This document shows, piece by piece, positions 21,911 through 33,469 of a stretch of DNA of 34,377 bases. Both the position numbers and the translations under genes were made by a program. Source of the DNA: Phallusia fumigata (Eukaryota > Chordata > Ascidiacea > Phlebobranchia > Ascidiidae). The notes beneath the pieces were generated by a model, which saw only the letters and a list, made by a program, of their open reading frames with translations, did no database searches and was not told where the DNA came from. The stretch covers positions 1 to 34,377 of the forward strand of contig QXVZ01007819.1 of the NCBI GenBank assembly GCA_008931825.1. The letters run 5' to 3'. The first letter of the stretch is position 1. Every line of letters begins with the position of its first letter.

Positions 21911-24900
21911 GTTCACAAGATGATTCAGCTTCTGATGCAGGAATGGAAATTCCAAACGAAGATGAAGAGGATCCATTTACCCCAAATGAAGTGGAACCCA
22001 CTGACATGGAAATTGATAAGTAAAAAAATGTTCATTATGATTTTGGATTAAAAATTCCACTGCACATTTACACAGGTTACTTGTATTTTGTACTGTGTGA
22101 ACTGAATTGTTTGGAGTGCATTGTGACAGGTAGTTCTGAGGCCCATCCACAGGAGACACATATTGTTTTTACTTCGTTTTTTTCCTATTTTGTTTGTGGC
22201 ACCATTGTTCCTCCCTATTGGTTAAGAAAAACAATTACTTAAATTTTTTCAAATTTGTACATATGATAGGTAGATATCTAAAATCGTGCACTGCAATTTT
22301 GGACCCCAGGTGACCTATTGGTTAACCCACAGGCCCCAAAAATATAAAATTAAAAAATGGTCTTTACGAAAAGTTCTTTTTTTGCAAATTGCCAATCTAC
22401 AAGTTGGAAGTATTAGTCACACCCTTGACATTAATGAGCTGCACTATGTGGCAATGCTTTATTACCAACATTGCGTCAAATTCGCAGAATTAATTGTAGC
22501 CTGCCATCACGACTAACCGATTAATAAGCCACCTCATTCAGCAAGTGCCCAATTTTAATGTGCCCTAAACTTTGTGCCACTGCACAGTCTTAAAGTAACA
22601 TTGCCAATCTAGCCATGTTTTTAAAAGGCTTAACATGCACCACAAAAAGTTCTAAGTGCAATTCAGTAAAGAACTTGAAAGGTGAAAGGCCGTAGTTGTT
22701 TATTTCTTGCTGCATGACTGGTTGCATTGTTGCCTGTGATTTTTTCAAACTGATGTCTCTTTTTCAGTCCTGACATTCCAAACATTCCATTGATGAGGGT
22801 CGTGCAGTCAGTAAAGCACACCAAAAAGCGATCGACCACGGTTATGAAGGATGGCTGGCTGTGGCATTTCACAAACAGAGATTCCATGGTAACTTGCAGT
22901 TTGTTGTTGAGACCTGTTTATCGTAATGCAACAATAAGATATTGAGTCTAAAACTAAATATAGAATCAGCAGCTATTGACATTGTCATGTTGTGAGCATG
23001 ATACAACAGGTGGCCAATTTTCCCAGTGTGTTTAAGTTGACTTTGTGATCACTACACGAATTAAATAAATTTGCATATCTTGAGTATACACTTAGGGAAA
23101 AAGTGCATCCACCCACATTTGCCCATGTAAATACGTTCTGATTTTTGCCATAGCTTCTACTGGTGTATGCTGACATGCTTGTAGAACACACTTGACATTT
23201 GGCAAATTCTGTTTGTATGTATAGATATTCAATAACATTTTGTGTTTTCGCCACAGAAAAAGAGACACTTCTGGAGACTTGACACCAAATCCATAACCAT
23301 GTACAGAGGAGAAACTGGTGCCAACTATTACAAGGTTTATACTTATGTATAAATGATTATCTATAACTAGTTTTGCTAGATGTATTAGTTAAGAGTAGCT
23401 TAATTTAAAACATAACTTACTAGATCTCTGGCAACATTGTTGTGTTTTGTGGTTCACACAAAATGCAAATGATATTTTGTTGGCATTTCAGAAAGTGTTA
23501 GTTGAAGCTGTTGTTTATGCTGCACATTTACCCTCAGAAACCTTTCATGTGATTTGCTTTTATACTGTGTCATTTTTTGTTAAATAAAGCTCACCAGGTT
23601 GCTTCAATGTAAACACATTTTCACGACACTTCTCTATTTTACAGTGTATTAGCATAGGGTTCAATACCACAGGGTTGCAGAATTCGAAGTGGTCCTATGG
23701 TTGTTTTCCCACAGTAATGTTGTATGATTTGCATCCAGTGCAGATTTCTGTGGAAACAGGATATAACAAAGCTCCTCTTTCACCTCTGCCTGGTGCCTGT
23801 GCAATTACATACCATGAATTGTTCACTGCAACCAGGCCTGTTGGTGGCGTAATGCACTTGCCTGATTGCTAACAATCCTATTGCAGGCAGTTTATGGAAT
23901 AGGCCACTTGCACTAAACCCTTTTACAGATTGTCCTACTAAATGGCATTTATTACAGTTTTTGAAGAAACTTAGAATATAAAATTTTTCCAGGAATATAA
24001 AATTTAATTTTCACCGAAAAAATGCACAAACATTGTCTGAAACTGGTTTCCACATGTAACAAGTGTACTGCTGGTATACATTTGTAGTTCCTGGGTGCTT
24101 TAGTGTAAAATGGCTTCTGAAAAAGTTTATTAGTATTGTGTTGCCTTGCCCTTCTGCAACACTTGACAAACTTTTTTCTGAACAAGATACTTTTTTCAAT
24201 TCGATTTTATGACATTTTATTCTACTGTTTTGATTCCTGGGGCAAACACATGTACTAACCTTGTAGTGTAACTTGTATACACATAGAACATTGAGACAAT
24301 GGAAAAAGAACAGGTATGTACGCTTGCGTTCAATTCTGCTCAACAACACCTCTTAATCTGCCTTGTGGGCAATTATTGCTGATTATAGATGTCATCGCTT
24401 GGTGTGAAACATGATTTGTGGGTCTGCTTACTTTACATTTCTGCATTTTTGTTGATAAATCCATTATTTATTGTATATGTTTAATATAACTCCTTCAATA
24501 TTCACTATTTATTCTGCACAAAATGATAATGAAACAAAGCGTACACAAATTGTTAGGGAGTTGGGATGCACTGAGTCGGTACCAGAGCTCTTGGTTCCAA
24601 GTATTGCCGTTTTGGATGCTCAGTGCTGGGCCAAGCATTAAAGTGATGCTTGATGCTCAGCTAAACATTGCATAGTGTTAAGCAAAGGTTTATAGGATCT
24701 GGAGTTGCAAAGCAAGAAACAAAAAATGCTTTCTTCTAGCGTTCGGTGATACAAAGTTACCTTTCTGAAAGTTGTTCTAGTTTTAAAAACAAAAATCGTA
24801 ATTGTCTGCCTGCAAGATCCTGCAAATGGCATACTTGTAACATGGAGTTTACAAACATGCCTTTTTTTCCATGCCCTACCTTACTTTGCCACTGCATAAA

Positions 24901-27900
24901 AAACTGTCTGTGTACATGTTTAAGCTTATGCCCCTGGACCTTAATTTTGTCAAACAAATTGGTGTCTTTTGTTTTTTGTTGGTGTACTTAGTTTTGTGAA
25001 AACCTCTGTAACAAACGCAAAAGGTTTGCCTTTCTGGTGACAGGCAAGTAAAATTTAAAAACTAACATAAAACATTAACTGTTGGGTTTCTGTTACGGAA
25101 TGCTATTAGTTTTCTCCTCAATTAGTTTGAAAAAAAAACTGAGTATTTGGTAAAATTTTAGTTGTCTTTTGCAGCAATATTATTGGATACAACCAACTGT
25201 GCAACATTTTGGTTTTTACTAATACAATTTTGTATATTCTACACCAAATGTACAGTTGTACTGATAATACTACACATAATATGTTGCATGTTCATGATGA
25301 AACGGTCCGGTTGTTGCATTTCTACCCATGCAATGGTTTTAGGCCATTTATCAAAAAATATGTAAAATAACATGCAATTGGGTATTTTATCAGTTGTTAT
25401 ATTTGGTGGCATCAGGTTTTTATTTCTGAGATTCGGTTAAAAGTAAAGCATTTATCATTGTTTGTATTTAGGAAATTCCACTAAGTGAAATTCTGAGCAT
25501 TGTCCATGTACATGCTGATGCTCAAATGCCAACACATTTCAAGATACTGACATCGGGATTGGAATTCTTGGTTTGCGATGATGCCGATAAAGAGTAAGTT
25601 TTCTTTTCAGCCCACGAAGTATGGAAATTGCATCTACACTGAGCCCAACTAGGAGTAGCATTTCTCAAGATTTTAAAGACGTTTTGTAGTCGAACTAACA
25701 AATTCCTGTAGCAACTAGACCATCAACACCACAAAACCCTTTCATTAATTTTTCACCCAATAGAGCCAGGCACAAATCAGCTTAGGGTGGAATGTCTGTG
25801 TGCACATGAAAGGATTTAATAACCTGCCCTTAAGTCCCTTAAGTGGGTGTTATTAAAATATCATGCTGTGTAACTGGATATGCTGTTTGCCCTATTGTCT
25901 GGTTGTCATGTTCATTAGTGGTAAGCCAAGAACTTAACATAACTTCATGTTGTCAACGATTCTTACAGTCTATATAAAAAACTGTATTTACAAGAAATAA
26001 AAAAGATTTTTCAAGCCAGTAAATAGATTTTCAAAAGATGTGAGTGACTAACTATACAACATTTTGCTTGATAAACATGCGCTGCACTGTTTGAAGTAAG
26101 ACTACTACATACACTTGGTATACACATGAACCTGTAGCTGTCATGTTTCTTTTCAAGTCCAAGCAACATCAAGGAATGGCACGACATGATATTTCATGCA
26201 CTCACGCCTGTGGAGGTGCAAGCACCACAAGATCATGGTACTGGAATTAAGCGAAGTAAGTTTCCTACATGTAACAGGGCGATGACCTTGTTAAGCAACC
26301 AAATAACCTGCTTTGCCAGGTCAAGGTTACAACGTCTAGTTTCTTACTTGTACATATTGGTTGATTTAGGTTTAACGTTCGTGTTTTATGGGAAATTCGT
26401 TTTTTGTGTGTGTACATCAAATTGTATTCAACCGGGCAGTTATCAGGAATTCGGACCACCGCCCACTATGCGCTACACATGAGCGCTTGTTTTCCAGGCC
26501 TTGACGAGCGGTTTGTGTTTTGTCTTGCAGAGGTCTCGGTGATGATATCACTGACGCGTGACGCCGAAGACGGTCAGGCGACCGACATTAGTCAGGTGAT
26601 GAACTGTTCGCCCAGAACGTTTGTATCTAAACAGGCTCGCTGATACCGACCGCGCCCCATCTGCTGTGCATATGATAGCGATTCTTTTCCGCGCCGAAAC
26701 CTGTTTTTTTGCTTGTGCGTTTTTGCAAAAACACCTTTTCCAAGACTGTTTGTATTGCCGCGGTTATGGTGAACAGGTTGCACCGCTAATCGTTTGGCCT
26801 TTGCGTTACTTTGGTTTTTGCAGGATTGGAGCGTCCCTGTCTCTCCATTCAGCCCCGAAAAGCGTGAAAGTTTAGGGTGTGATTTAACAGTGCGGTGGTT
26901 ATTGGGTTCGAGTGTCGAACGCCGGGAATTTTAAGCCCCCTGTAAAAAATTCAAAATTTTTGTAGGTTTGACTGTTTTTTTTTGTCGAAATACATCTGAT
27001 GATGTTACAGCTCAGCTCGGAACACGTNCGCGTGACGGCGAAGACGGTCAGGCGACCGACATTAGTCAGGTGATGAACTGTTCGCCCGGAACGTTTGTAT
27101 CTAAACAGGCTCGCTGATGCCGACCGCGCCCCATCTGCTGTGTATATTATAGCGATTCTTTTCCGCGCCGAAACCTGTTTTTTTTTGCTTGTGCGTTTTT
27201 GCAAAAACACCTTTTCCAAGCCCGTTTGTATTGCCAAGGTTATGGTGAACAGGTTGCATCGCTAATCGTTTGGCCTTAGCGTTCGTATGGTTTTTGCAGG
27301 ATTCGATCGTCCCTGTCTCTCCATTCAGCCCCGAAAAGCGTGAAAGTTTAGGGTGTGGTTTAACAGTACGGTGGTTATTGGGTTCGAGTGTCGAACGCCG
27401 GGAACGTTAAGCCCCCTGTAAAAAATTCAAAATTTTTGTAGATTTGACTGTTTTTTTGTCGAAATACATCTGATGATGTTACAGCTCAGCTCGGAACACG
27501 TTTTTTGTTAACCGCAGCTATTCGGATTCTCGAAATTTGACCTATGTTCGATTTTGCACTATCGACCGCTGTCAAATCCGCCACGGGCGACGATCACAAT
27601 TCTCACAGTCTGCCGGTGAATGGTTGTTAAGCCGCAATCAGGCCTGTCGGCCAAAGCCGCCTTGCGAGTACAGCAGCTGGCAAAGATTTAGATTCATGTT
27701 TTCATTATGTGCGGTTGGGTTAAACCAGTTCGCTTATTTTCAATCATGGGTAACAATTATGTGCTTGGGCATATGTGCCAGTTTTCGGTCGTCTGTTAAT
27801 CCTTGCGGGGCTTTGCATAAATTTCCACCACCACGTCCATCGTATGGATACACGCAGTGTTGGTTGGACACTGATTTTCAAACATACAAACATAACACCG

Positions 27901-30900
27901 GCTGTTAAAGGCCTATGCAGTAACAATTTACTTCCAATTCAAGACATAGCAAATTCCGTTTTTAGTGTCCAACTGCAATTTACTACAACAAATTAGACGC
28001 GAATTGCATCATTGCCCAGTAAAAATAAAAAGTTGTACAGTTAGTTATGTGCAGTCATGATGTATACATTATTTAACATCATCCGTTGACTGAACAGATC
28101 TACCAAGTGTTTCCGGATGAGGTGCTGGGCTCCGGACAGTTCGGTATCGTGTACGGCGGCAAGCACCGCAAGAAGGGATTCGACGTTGCCATCAAAGTAG
28201 TCGAGAAGATGCGCTTCCAGCACAAAGAGGAAAGCCAGCTGCGTCACGAAGTTCAGATTCTCGAGGTTCGGCCTATTTCACTTTCCGGTGCCAACAGCTC
28301 ATGCCTTTGGCGTGATACGTTAGACGTGCCGAGTCTGGAGCGCTGGGAAACGTCGTTAGTCCGTTGATTTGCTTACTGTGCGTCTCTATGCAAAGGATTT
28401 CCGCGGCCCGGGGCAACTAGGCGGCGGCATATCGTTAAACCTCGAACTCGCTCGACTGACCTTATCGAATCTAAACCGCCGTTTCCACGCCTAATTGATC
28501 GATGCAGTATATTGTGACGCGCAAGATTGAGTGAGGACGTTTGTAGATGAAATAACGTCTCTCGTATATTTTGGGTGGCAAATAGCAAGGTGTGCAAGTA
28601 TCGTTGGCGTGAAGGCTTTGTTTACACCGTAAAGTTTTTGTGTTCCAGGCCCGACAAATTTATCGTAGCATTTCGGACCCAACAGTTTCATTTCACCACA
28701 GGCTCAACACAGGCTCAAATCCTGAATCGTACATTTTTGTTTTGCATTAACAAACAGAATCTAGGCCAGTGGTTCTCAAGCGTTGTTATTCCACGGACCC
28801 CTTTTGTCAAAATTCTAGTAGTACGGTTTATTTAAAGAAATTACGTTTTAAACAAAATTCCCCAGTTACAAACACAAAATTACCCCAAGTGAGATCTTCT
28901 CCCTGTTGGGAACCCCTGATTTAGGCAAAAACTATTTCTTTTTCGAAATTGGCGTGCCAGGTTCTGGTCAACAGTTTCAAAAGCTCTATCGATAGTTTAT
29001 AATTTCTTCAAAAAAATCTTTGATTGCCGCAGTGCTTGGACCAACCCGGGATCGTGAAGTTGTACAACATGTTCGAGACTCCCGAGCAAGTGTTCGTCGT
29101 CATGGAGAAGTTGCGAGGTGACATGCTGGAGATGATACTTTCCAGTGAAAACGGACGACTGCCGGAGAGAATCACCAAATTCCTTATCACCCAAGTAAGT
29201 AGATCGGGTTCGAATCCCACCCTGTCCACTCCGTGCTAAACAATTATGTTATGCATAGGTGTGATAAATACATTCAAAAATATAACTAAAACATTTTTTA
29301 GATCTTTAAAAGGTTGCTGTCGTATTCCTAAAGGTATTATGGGCCCCTGCTATGAGGAGACACATGATTCTTGAAACGCACATTAAAATGGGTTGTGAAC
29401 TGTAACTTTTGACCCCAGTTGACCCATCGGTTCACCCACAGGACCCCAAAACGCAAAAAAATTAAGACAATAATATATTCAATATGTAACACATTTTGTG
29501 TGATTGTCACCCAATTTGTATTTTTGCAGATTCTTGTCGCACTTCGCTACTTACATCGCCAAAACGTCGTGCATTGTGATTTGAAGCCGGAAAATGTTCT
29601 GCTGTCGAGCAACGATCCATTCCCGCAGGTAAACACATGCGTGCGAGTAACGGACAATTTTTGTACCTTTACGTTACATGTTAAAATTTAATTTCCATTA
29701 TTGTGACAAATGGCGTCCGTTTAATGTAATTAGTTTTCGATTACAGCATCTGAATCAAAATCCGAATACACGATTTGTCTGTTCGGATCAATACAATCTT
29801 TTTTCTAACACAAAGTAAGCATTAACAAAACGTAGTAATGTCTGTTTCCTTGGTCGGGTCACAATTTTTTATCTTGGCGATCCATGCTTGAGGTCAAAAG
29901 GATTCAGACGTGCCCGTAGTCATTTCTTTGCTTTTGCTTTGACAGTTTGGTTTTGTAATGTTGAAATTTTTGTTGCAGCTGAAATTGTGCGATTTTGGCT
30001 TCGCAAGAATCATCGGGCAGAAATCATTCCGCCGCTCTGTAGTGGGAACGCCTGCTTACCTTGCACCAGAAGTGCTTAAAAAAGAGGTTTGTTGTTACCC
30101 TGCAAACTATAGTTGAGAAACGTTAATCATCCATGTGACCACTCTGAGGTATCGAGTCAAGCGCGGTGGTGTTTGTACACAAAAAAAACTTGAGAAGCCA
30201 GATTTTGTGACAAAGGCCATTTCTGTAATAAACCGCCTGGGAAAAAACATTTGGTTTAAAATCCCTACAAGGACGACTTGTATGGAAACGTTTCTACCAC
30301 AATGCATCATACAACTTTGCTCGCCTATACCACGGTTCCTTTAATACGTTACACATTAACACGGCTTTGTTTGTCGCTTTAATATCTCCCAGATGCCAAA
30401 CGATAAACTCAACGAACCTCCTAAACCCAATACATAAACACCTTACCAGCGCGTTGGTCGATGAACTGATGGCAAAATGCCGCGTGATCAACGTAACCCA
30501 CCGGTTTTTAATAATTGTGTGCGAATGTCTGTTTAGACCCAGTTTAACCCTGGTATTCACGTCAATCTGACGTTGTTATGTAATTGGGTCTTAACACTGT
30601 TTTGCCCGCGATGACTAAACTTATCCTTCGACACGCTCTTTGTGGTCATGCGGATAAACACGTTTTTTTGTGACGCGAGGACAACTTATGTAATCGGTGA
30701 TTGTTTGTCCTCTTTGGCCCGTTGATACTTCGTCCATACTTGTTCAGAATGCATTACACATATATTAGTTAAGCTTCTAACGTTTACGGGGTCTATCATG
30801 TTATAATCTGGACAGTACATACGTTTTGATCCTCTTTAATGCTTAACCAAGCTCTGGGAATGAAAAATTATTATACACTGATCATAAACAAGCTGTGCAT

Positions 30901-32306
30901 GTTCCGGTGGCCTCTGTATAGCATAGATAGGTGGAATTCCAGAGAAATGGAGTAACCGCGAATAGACCTGTACTTACGTATTGCATCACTTCCATTCGTG
31001 TTACAATTAGCGGAAAAGGGCCGACGAAAGCTTGTACGAACGCCTGCAAGCTCAAGCTATTCGTCGAATCGTGGGCGGACCTGTTTTCACAGCGTAAAGG
31101 TGATACTGTAAATAACCTCGCATCATGGGACACCTTTACGCCAGGATGACTTTACGTTATAGAGATGTAATGGTGATCGGCCGATAGACGCTTGCTCAAC
31201 ATCCTTGGTGATACCCGGAACAGTATGGACTTTCGTTTGTCGGCTATTAGGAGTGCCTTGACAACATTGAGAAACGTACACGCACTTACAGATCGACATA
31301 TGACCAATATGGATTCACACTATAATCACACTGAACCACAACAGTATAAAAACGAAAGAGAACAGGGATGCATCTTTCGCTTAAAAGGGCATTTGTCAAG
31401 CGCCTGTGTTTACTTTGCCAATACCGGGATACATATAACGGATTGCTTACCTTGTCAGTGAGAGAGATGCGATTGGCGTTTGTTCAATACAGACACCGCA
31501 AAATCTCGGCTTTTATGTTTCAGTGCTACAACCGATCGTTAGACATGTGGTCAGTGGGAGTGATCGTTTACGTCAGCCTGTCGGGCACATTCCCGTTCAA
31601 CGAAGACGAGGACATCAACCAGCAAATACAAAACGCAGCATTTATGTATCCAGCCAACCCTTGGAGGGACCTGGGCCGCGACTGTAAGTGTGCTAACTAA
31701 TACGTTTATTTTGCATGGATTATGTAAAATGGGCGTTACAGCAACGGGTTCTAATTGATCAACAATGTGTCATATCTATTGCGCAGCTATCGATTTGATC
31801 AGCACGCTGTTGCAAGTGAAAAAAGGAAAGCGGCCAAGCGTCGACAAAACTCTATTCCATCCGTGGCTACAGGTTTGCGACTTAATCAGAATTTACATGC
31901 TAATTAGTAGGCTTGACCGAATTTGTTGTTTTGATCTTCCCAACTGGAATGTCCACCATGTGTTTTAGTAACAAAATAACACTGCATTGTGTGTCAAAAA
32001 TGTCAAAAAACCTTATTTGTATTCCCTGATGCACGACAGTAACCAATTCTACTACTATACTTTGATGATGCTTATAGGTATTGGCACTCCCGGGTATTAG
32101 GTAATGTCTGCTCTTTCGTTGCTTAGTTAAAACCCAACGTACCAAATCTTATTACTCAGGACTTTCAAACGTGGCTTGACCTCCGTCAGCTCGAAACCAC
32201 AGTGGGACAACGTTACCTGACTCACGAAAGCGACGACGAACGATGGGAAAACTATCGACGGGAACACGAGGCCTCGATCGCCGCAAGCCAAACTTCCGCT
32301 CGCTGA
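21911..32306 (+). CDS. PRKD: Protein kinase D (PRKD family), 5'-partial
   Basis: Diacylglycerol/PKC-activated Ser/Thr kinase acting at the trans-Golgi and in stress and membrane signalling. Exons: 21911-22019, 22768-22888, 23257-23334, 25472-25593, 26158-26255, 26531-26595, 28098-28265, 29033-29194, 29530-29628, 29979-30086, 31524-31683, 31787-31872 and 32160-32306; all in phase, 507 residues. Order: acidic linker; [16 protein letters not shown] domain ([29 protein letters not shown]); kinase with [31 protein letters not shown], activation loop [12 protein letters not shown] with both PKC/autophosphorylation serines, and [19 protein letters not shown]. The N-terminus and both C1 domains are not seen. 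The tail ends QTSAR, so it lacks the PDZ-binding C-terminus of vertebrate PRKD1/2. The 26531 exon is partly duplicated at 27029-27069. Confidence 0.95.
22290..22354 (+). repeat. Dispersed repeat copy A
   Basis: About 65 bp resembling 29399-29466: a GACCCCAG..TGACC core, then ACCCACAGG.CCCCAAAA and an A-rich tail. Family unknown; both copies are in PRKD introns in the same orientation. Confidence 0.6.
22768..25593 (+). other. PRKD: PRKD pleckstrin homology domain exons
   Basis: Three exons (22768-22888, 23257-23334, 25472-25593) carry the autoinhibitory PH domain. It begins at [10 protein letters not shown], continues with [11 protein letters not shown] and [11 protein letters not shown], and ends with a diverged strand ([15 protein letters not shown]). 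The C-terminal helix lies in the next exon ([11 protein letters not shown], 26158-26255). Confidence 0.9.
26555..27501. repeat. Tandem 473-bp duplication around a lone N in PRKD
   Basis: Copy 1 is 26555-27027 and copy 2 is 27029-27501. They are equal in length and nearly identical, separated by the N at 27028. Each includes the last 41 bases of the [15 protein letters not shown] exon and its donor. Confidence 0.92.
27029..27069 (+). pseudogene. Duplicate PRKD exon fragment
   Basis: Repeats the 3' part of the exon at 26531-26595 with its GTGATG donor. The acceptor and first 24 bases are missing, cut at the N. It would not be spliced as a full exon. Confidence 0.85.
28767..28918. mobile_element. 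hAT-like MITE with 8-bp target-site duplication
   Basis: A 152-bp element in a PRKD intron. The left end is CAGTGGTTCTCAAGC; the right end is GTTGGGAACCCCTG, its imperfect inverted complement. Flanks ATCTAGGC (28759-28766) and ATTTAGGC (28919-28926) agree at 7 of 8 bases. CAG-type ends and 8-bp duplications are typical of hAT nonautonomous elements. No ORF. Confidence 0.8.
29399..29466 (+). repeat. Dispersed repeat copy B
   Basis: Partner of 22290-22354. A shorter shared stretch (GGAGACACAT) lies 40-140 bp upstream of both, so the original element was probably longer. Confidence 0.6.
30087..31523. other. Large PRKD intron
   Basis: No conserved coding sequence. It holds an 11-bp perfect inverted repeat (GCGTAAAGGTG at 31092 and its complement ending at 31141), possibly an old transposon end pair. 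Confidence 0.4.
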
Positions 32307-32322
32307 CCGCGAACGCTGATAC

Positions 32323-32350
32323 AGATGCTGCTGCTACTGTTGCTGCTCGT
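32323..32350 (+). repeat. CTG-type microsatellite in the PRKD 3' UTR
   Basis: Short interrupted run of CTG/TGC triplets just after the PRKD stop codon. Confidence 0.7.
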
Positions 32351-32695
32351 GCAAATCATATTTGCTGCAAGAGGCAGGAACCAGTGCTGCAAAACAAACA
32401 TTGTGGGTGTTAACGTGCGTGCTCATGGTTTCACTGTTCTGTAATTGCGTGTTTTGGGCCAATGTGGGCGAAGGCATGGGTGGAAAGCCGATGGCCGCTC
32501 TCCCAATTACGTATGGTTACTGTCTTCGCTCATGTCTTGTGTATCAAATATATTGCTGCCGTGCAGTTACTCTGTCCCCTTTCTATCGCTTTCTTTCTAT
32601 CACATTTTCTCTCTTAACGGCCCTTGTGCAATGTACTAAATCGTGAACTAACCAACCTTCCCGCGTGCCTTTTTCTCGGTTTCATTCGGGTGGCG

Positions 32696-32701
32696 AATAA
32701 A
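32696..32701 (+). terminator. Candidate PRKD polyadenylation signal
   Basis: AATAAA lies 390 bp after the stop codon at 32304-32306. It is the first canonical signal downstream on the plus strand. Confidence 0.5.
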
Positions 32702-32869
32702 CCATGTAGAAAAGCTGTGCGCCTTCGTTTTTTATGCCAAAGGTATTAAACCTGGCGCAATAAATAGCGTTCCACAAACAGAAGTGACGTAGATTGTTCA
32801 TTACATACAATTTGCGATTAAGCACTCAAACAGATAAATTTAGCAAATTAAGTTTTTTTGCCAAGTAAT

Positions 32870-33190
32870 AATACAATGTTGGGAACCACTGGTGTACCTA
32901 AAAATAAATATTACACTTATCATAAATACCTCCACTTTTAAGCGTAGGTTCCTCATCTTAACTCAGTGGTTCCCAACCTCTCCAGGGAGGAATTTCATAG
33001 GTTAAAGAAGATGAACTTAAACTTACAAGTTATTCGTGATGGTAATAAGTTACATCACTTTTTGTCTAGTAGGGGAGGAATAAATAGTTCCGAAATTAGC
33101 AGAGACGGAATGCGTCAAAAAAGGTTGGGAACCAATGCCTTTAGTGCCTTGACTCTTTAAAATTCCTCTGGTTGGGAACCATTGTGTAAG
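32870..33190. mobile_element. Cluster of hAT-like terminal repeats
   Basis: A left end CAGTGGTTCCCAACC begins at 32964. Right-end sequences of the GTTGGGAACCA type occur near 32878, 33123 and 33172. The 32964-33137 pair has flanks agreeing at only 5 of 8 bases, so it is old or composite. Same terminal family as the element at 28767. Confidence 0.65.
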
Positions 33191-33469
33191 GTCAAAGATC
33201 AAAACAAATATTGCTTGCATCGCAAATCCTAACTTTCAAAACGGTAGGAAGCTCACCACTGTGAATATATATTGTATGATATAACCTTATTCATTAAAGC
33301 TGAAGAAAAAAACACATCACAGGGTGAGTAGGATTTGCAGGTTTTGACTCTTTGGTCGTTTAGTATTTACAAAAATTGCATTTTGTGTCAATTTAAACAC
33401 AAAAAGGTACTGGTCCGGATTTACCCAATTTTCGCGGGCTTTTTGCTTTTGTTTTTGCGAGATCACAAC

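Larger units (their letters stand above)
28098..31872 (+). other. PRKD: PRKD kinase domain exons
   Basis: Six exons encode the complete CAMK-group catalytic domain, from [16 protein letters not shown] to the HPWLQ end. The catalytic aspartate is in HCDLKPEN, the metal-binding aspartate in CDFGFAR, and APEVLKKE closes the activation segment. No key residue is missing. Confidence 0.93.

Noticed and set aside
23675..23872. 65-codon ORF between two PRKD PH exons
   Set aside because: No similarity to the PH domain, and the flanking PRKD exons already join in phase without it.
27537..27908. 123-codon ORF in a PRKD intron
   Set aside because: Flanking PRKD exons join in phase across it and it shows no known domain; treated as chance.
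29200..29220. B-box-like GGTTCGAATCCC after a PRKD donor
   Set aside because: No A box or cloverleaf around it; too short to call a tRNA or SINE.
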